A stretch of DNA of 64,000 bases from contig CM033108.1 of assembly GCA_019321725.1 (NCBI GenBank), positions 20,659,799-20,723,798 on the forward strand, given 5' to 3'. The notes beneath the pieces are model-generated. The model was not told the origin of the DNA, did not search any database, and was given only the letters and a program-made list of their open reading frames with translations. Positions 60,116 to 64,000 of this stretch are shown here, piece after piece. Origin of the DNA: Paulownia fortunei (Eukaryota; Streptophyta; Magnoliopsida; Lamiales; Paulowniaceae). How positions within the stretch are numbered: position 1 is the stretch's first letter; every line of letters begins with the position of its first letter. Position numbers and translations under genes: made by a program.

Positions 60116-60370
60116 GTGAGAGGAGGTCATCACAGTCTAGGCTATGTAGGTGAGTGCTCAACCTCAAAAGCTGGTCCCTTTAGAAAAATAGAGTTTTTCA
60201 AAGGTACAAATGCACTTCATTCATTCATGACTTCTAGTAAGAAACAAACCTTCCAAAGACTTTGTCCTAAAAGGTTTTTAACTATCTGTTATTTTTGGAA
60301 CACTCTTGGTCATATACATCCTAAGTGCTTCAATTACAAAAAGGCCTTAAGAAATGGAATGCATGTTTGA
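60116..60370 (+). pseudogene. Element E gag C-terminus with zinc knuckle relic
   Basis: The open frame contains ICYFWNTLGHIHPKCFNYKK, a CCHC knuckle whose second cysteine is tryptophan, preceded by basic residues. It links gag to the protease as in SIRE-type polyproteins. Confidence 0.7.
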
Positions 60371-60469
60371 ACAATTTTTTCTGGCATGTTGCAACATGAA
60401 ACAAAACATGGATCAAGACATATTCTAAAAATTAGGATTTACTTAAAAAATAAAACTGAACATGGAATT

Positions 60470-61374
60470 TGGATAAAAAAATCTAATCTTAGGTGTCATG
60501 TGGCATATATATCATTGAAAGCTAACATTGGTAAGTCTTGATACTTTGATAGTGGATATTCTAAATATATGATAGGCGATAGAGGAAATTTGAGGAATTA
60601 TAAAATCATAGAAGAAGGATACGACACTTTTGGTGATAGTGTCAAGGGTTGTGTACTTGGTAAAGGAATACTTGATGTATATGGTCTTCGAAAGTTAAAG
60701 AATGTGTTGTAAGTGGAAAGACTTAAATCTAATTTGATAAGCATTAGTCAACTTTGCGATTAAAATTTATTTGTTAAATTTACTAAGGACTTATATCAAG
60801 TGTTTGATGAGACTGATAAGTGTGTTTTGATAGGTTCGAGATCTGCTGATAATTGTTATATGTTAAAACAAAGAGAGACATGTTATAACAGAAAGTCTGA
60901 TAATGCTGAAATTTGGCACCAGATGCGAATGTCTCCATATAGACCTCATGGGGCTAATGCAAATACAAAATATTGAAGAAAAAAGGATTATACTTGTTTA
61001 TGTGTTTGATATCTCAAGGTTTTCATGGGTTGAGTTTATAAGAGAAAAAATAGATACATTCCTTGTGTTAAAAAATCTATGTGCTAATTTGAAAACTAAA
61101 GAAAATTACAATATTGAGAAAACAGTTAGAATTAGGAGTGATCATGGTGAGAAATTTGAAAAATACTATTATCTTTAATTATTGTGATAAGCTTGGCATA
61201 GCACATGAATATTTTATCCAAATGCTCTACTTTATGAGGGAGTTGGTTGAAAATGAAACTGTGATTATTGACGAAGTTGCAACAGAGAACCAACTTGCTA
61301 ACCTATTTACCAAGAAAATTGATGCACAATATTTTTATGCATTAAGAAAGTCCTTGGGTGTGTGCATTTTGTAA
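60470..61374 (+). pseudogene. Element E protease, integrase part and RNase H end (internal deletion)
   Basis: Blocks in order: SWYFDSGYSKYMIGDRG (protease, DSGCSRHM consensus), NLISISQLCD, HIDLMGLMQIQNIEEKR and DISRFSWVEFIREK (integrase, first D), TVRIRSDHGEKFE (second D). Then the sequence jumps to MRELVENETVIIDEV and NQLANLFTKKIDAQYF, the C-terminal end of RNase H. Integrase C-terminus, RT and most of RNase H are missing. No activity is possible. Confidence 0.85.
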
Positions 61375-63950
61375 TATTTCTAATTTGGTGTTGCAACGTA
61401 GGGAATTTATTGTCAAACATTCATTATTGCAACACTGCATTTCACATGTTGAAACACATGTTTTGACATATGTCCTAATAGGAATCATTTATTTCATTCT
61501 AAGATTTGCATTAGGCATACTGTATAATTATGTCATAAATTCAGATTTCTATATTTTGGATCCTGATATATCAATTTGGAAATATAGGTTTGATTGTTAT
61601 TGGACTTTAAACTTGAAAATCCATTTTGATAAAATTTCAAATTGATTGTGATTTTGAGAACATGAAGGCCTTTGATGGAAAAAGCTACTTACCCTATGAT
61701 GTGGAGCTATCCTTGAGCAATCGGACCCTATGTATCACAAATATGTAGGGGACGATCTACCATGTAAAAAGAGCTACCCTAAGTTTAGAGTGAAAGCTAC
61801 CGACTGGATAAAATATCATTTTCTCTAGATCTATTTAAACATGAAAAGAAACATCTCTCTTGAGTATTTTTTTTTACAAAATAAAAAATATGAGTGTTGC
61901 CGTATTTAATAAGGAATAAAAATCTGATGTGATAAATAGAGTTGAATTTCAAAAATGTTTGAATCAAAAAATTTCTTAATGAAATATTGGATTTTTGATA
62001 AGTCGAAATCTAGTCTTATTTGTTGATTTGCTTTTGCATATCTCACTCAATCCCTACAATTTGGGATTTAAATTTGGTTGTGTGAGTATATCATTTCACA
62101 TTAGGATTTTAATTTGGGAATGTTGTAGATTGTGCTCAATTTAGGCATATTTTAGGACATTTTGTTTGATTTGAGTATATCAATTACTCTTAGATTAATA
62201 TGGTAATAGGTCTGACCTATCATATTGCAACGCACCCTTTATTATGTTCTATTTTCTATTAATTCCTAAATAAAGTGATTGAGTGTGTTTATTAGTTTTT
62301 GCGGTTTCTAAGAGATAATCTTTACGTTTGGAAAAAAAGTGATAAATGTCTCTTTCTTGGGTGGGCTATTTTATTAAGGTTCTTTAAGAAACTTTCGTTA
62401 TTGGGTTAGCACCCCTTTTTGATTGGATTTGGTCCATCTTATGAATGTATTTTCTTGATTCAATATTAAACCATTTTCCCCAAGTTTTTCATCGTCCCCA
62501 TATCCCTTTTTATTTTCTTCAATTTTCTTTCGTCTATTTGGGTAGTTTCTTGTGTCTCTAATTCAAAGATTAACAATGGTCAAAATAAGGAAAAAGATAC
62601 TCATTGAAGTGAACAGAGAGAGTTGCAAAGTTCTCTAGGAAAAGAAAATAGGCTGCATCAAGTTCAAAAAGGATGGTAGCAAATAAGGCAAATGCCCAAA
62701 CTGAATCTGAGGGTGGACCACAACCTTTTGCAACCATTTTTCCGATGCCCATAATCGCTTATGCTCAAACCATTATAAATCTCATGAAACATGTCGATTT
62801 AGGGGAACTAGTGAATAAGGAATCAACCTATCTAGATGAAGAACTAGCTGGTGACACTTCACTTCAGACTCTAGTTGGGTCTCTTACTAAAATAGTGGAT
62901 GTTTAAACACCTGTTGCACCGACTGTTGAAACAGAGTCGGAATTTCAACCACCTATTGAAACATAGAAAATCAATTATTCAAATGATTGCACCAACTATT
63001 GCACTTATTGTTGAAAAATCAAAGGGATCTACCAACTGAAGAGTTTCAGGAAGATGTTCCTATTCAAGTTAAGACCTCTGTTACAACAGACCCTATTATT
63101 GAGTCACCTATTGAAACTTCAGAGGCAACATAAGGAGATGTTGAAGCTGCTGATCTTACAATTCAATCAATCTGCTCTTTTGTATTGGGACTAGAGTATC
63201 ATTTGACATGAGCTAGCTTGTTTTGAGACTATTTTTTGCATGCTGAGTATCTCAAGGTTTTACCATGAAGAGCACAGAGGTGCTAGAATGAGTGGAAAAA
63301 TCCTCCCAAGATCTCCTCCAAGATGCTTAAGCATCATGCTGATGATCATGTTCAAACATATGTTGGAACATCCAGTGTTGGTCATGTTGTACAATATGGA
63401 GAAGTGGACTTCCTTCAATTTGTGCAAATGGAGGTTTGAGGGCTTAAGTCGATGATCTAGGAACTGCCTAGCACGGAACAATATTACAAACAGGGAAAGT
63501 TTCTCACCACACTGATTATGATTGTCTTTGATCATTTTTTGTCAAAAAGGGGAAGATATGCTAGTTCAAATTTAATTGCATGATTGTTGTTTACTTTGCA
63601 ATGTTTGCTTTTGTTAAGACTATACTAATTTAATTTGATTTATTTTTTACATGTTTTTGAAATAAACATATGTGCGGGGAAGCATGTTGCTTGGAATGTT
63701 GGAACATGAATTTGACTTGGGGAAGTCTACTTTTTTTATATGTTTCTTCATATGTTGAAACTAGATACTAATTGCAAGGGGAAGTTGTTGAATTGCATGT
63801 TTGAACTACACATTTTATTATAGAGGAGTGTTGTATTGCATGTTCAAATTTGTGTTCCAACATTGATTGCAGAAACTAGTTTAAACATATGTTCATTTTT
63901 GTTCAATGAGGTAAGCCTAAAATTTTAACCAAAAATACCAAAGGGGAAGA
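61375..63950 (+). other. 3' spacer of element E with possible extra ORF relic
   Basis: Between pol and the polypurine tract lies about 2.6 kb, unusual for copia but typical of Sireviruses, which may carry an extra or envelope-like ORF here. The open frame at 62673-62906 (MVANKANAQTESEGGPQPF onwards) and decayed continuations rich in threonine, glutamate and proline to about 63130 could be such a relic. No transmembrane segment was seen. TTGCAAC-type palindromic motifs recur. Confidence 0.45.
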
Positions 63951-63951
63951 T

Positions 63952-64000
63952 TGTTATGTATCTTATCTAGATACGATTTTGTTAATTGGCAATTTTTGGC
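63952..64000 (+). repeat. 3' LTR of element E (first 49 bp only)
   Basis: TGTTATGTATCTTATCTAG followed by ATTGGCAATTTTTGGC matches the start of the 5' LTR at 57695 and is cut by the window end. Confidence 0.85.

Larger units (their letters stand above)
57695..64000 (+). mobile_element. SIRE-like Ty1-copia retrotransposon E (runs past window end)
   Basis: Plus orientation. 5' LTR 57695-58586 (892 bp), PBS-like TGGCATTAAGAG (58589-58600), gag (about 58640-60370), protease (about 60530-60620), partial integrase, a deletion into the RNase H C-terminus (ends 61374), a 2.5-kb 3' spacer with a possible extra ORF, the polypurine tract AAAGGGGAAGA (about 63940-63950) and a 3' LTR starting at 63952 (TGTTATGTATCTTATCTAG, matching TGTTATATATCTTGTCTAG at 57695). 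Long LTRs and extra sequence between pol and the 3' LTR are Sirevirus features. The deleted RT and many stops show it is dead. Confidence 0.88.

Overview
This is a TE-rich plant nuclear window, from a dicot and probably an asterid. The evidence is AT-rich intergenic DNA, nested Ty1-copia elements primed by initiator tRNA-Met, Helitrons with RepHel relics, MITEs, an endogenous caulimovirid, and a spliced non-RD LRR receptor kinase of subfamily XII. There are no bacterial features. Nothing outside the receptor kinase looks like an intact host gene.

Layout. 1-4.5 kb: a decayed Helitron on the minus strand (HUH Rep plus PIF1-type helicase), truncated by the window edge. 6.3-7.4 kb: an inverted LRR-kinase pseudogene. 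7.4-12.2 kb: AT-rich intergenic DNA with one MITE-like repeat and one perfect inverted repeat. 12.17-25.88 kb: a MITE, then a second MITE split by a copia element (12875-25836, minus strand). That copia element is itself split, inside its RNase H, by a 7.67-kb insertion (13524-21190) with a perfect 9-bp target duplication and GGGG-starting inverted ends, as expected of a Mutator-like element. The insertion carries a nearly complete but broken endogenous pararetrovirus in the order coiled-coil ORF, coat protein, zinc knuckle, movement protein, protease, RT, RNase H, last ORF, promoter and poly(A) signal. 26.87-33.40 kb: another, very decayed copia element with matching LTRs and target duplication.

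33.65-57.57 kb: exons of an LRR-XII receptor kinase on the plus strand. Exon 1 holds the signal peptide, the N-terminal cap and LRRs. Exon 2 is a 120-residue LRR cassette and is present twice, about 16 kb apart. Exon 3 holds LRRs, the transmembrane segment and most of the kinase. Exon 4 is the kinase C-terminus. All junctions are phase 1 and all exons are open, so one receptor of about 1199 residues (1319 if both cassettes are used) could be spliced over about 24 kb. The alternative is two abutting broken paralogues. The large intron holds a second Helitron copy (36887 to about 43961, with a recognisable 3' hairpin and CTAG end), a copia element nested in that Helitron (37972-42424), a third decayed copia (about 45.3-50.7 kb) and a 2.5-kb relic insertion.

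57.695 kb to the window end: a SIRE-like copia element on the plus strand, starting 126 bp after the kinase stop. It has a long 5' LTR, gag, a truncated pol, a long 3' spacer, a polypurine tract and the start of the 3' LTR.

The most unusual structure is the pararetrovirus enclosed in, and apparently moved by, a DNA-transposon-like unit. All coordinates and homology calls come from reading the sequence by eye and from family knowledge. No database search was possible.
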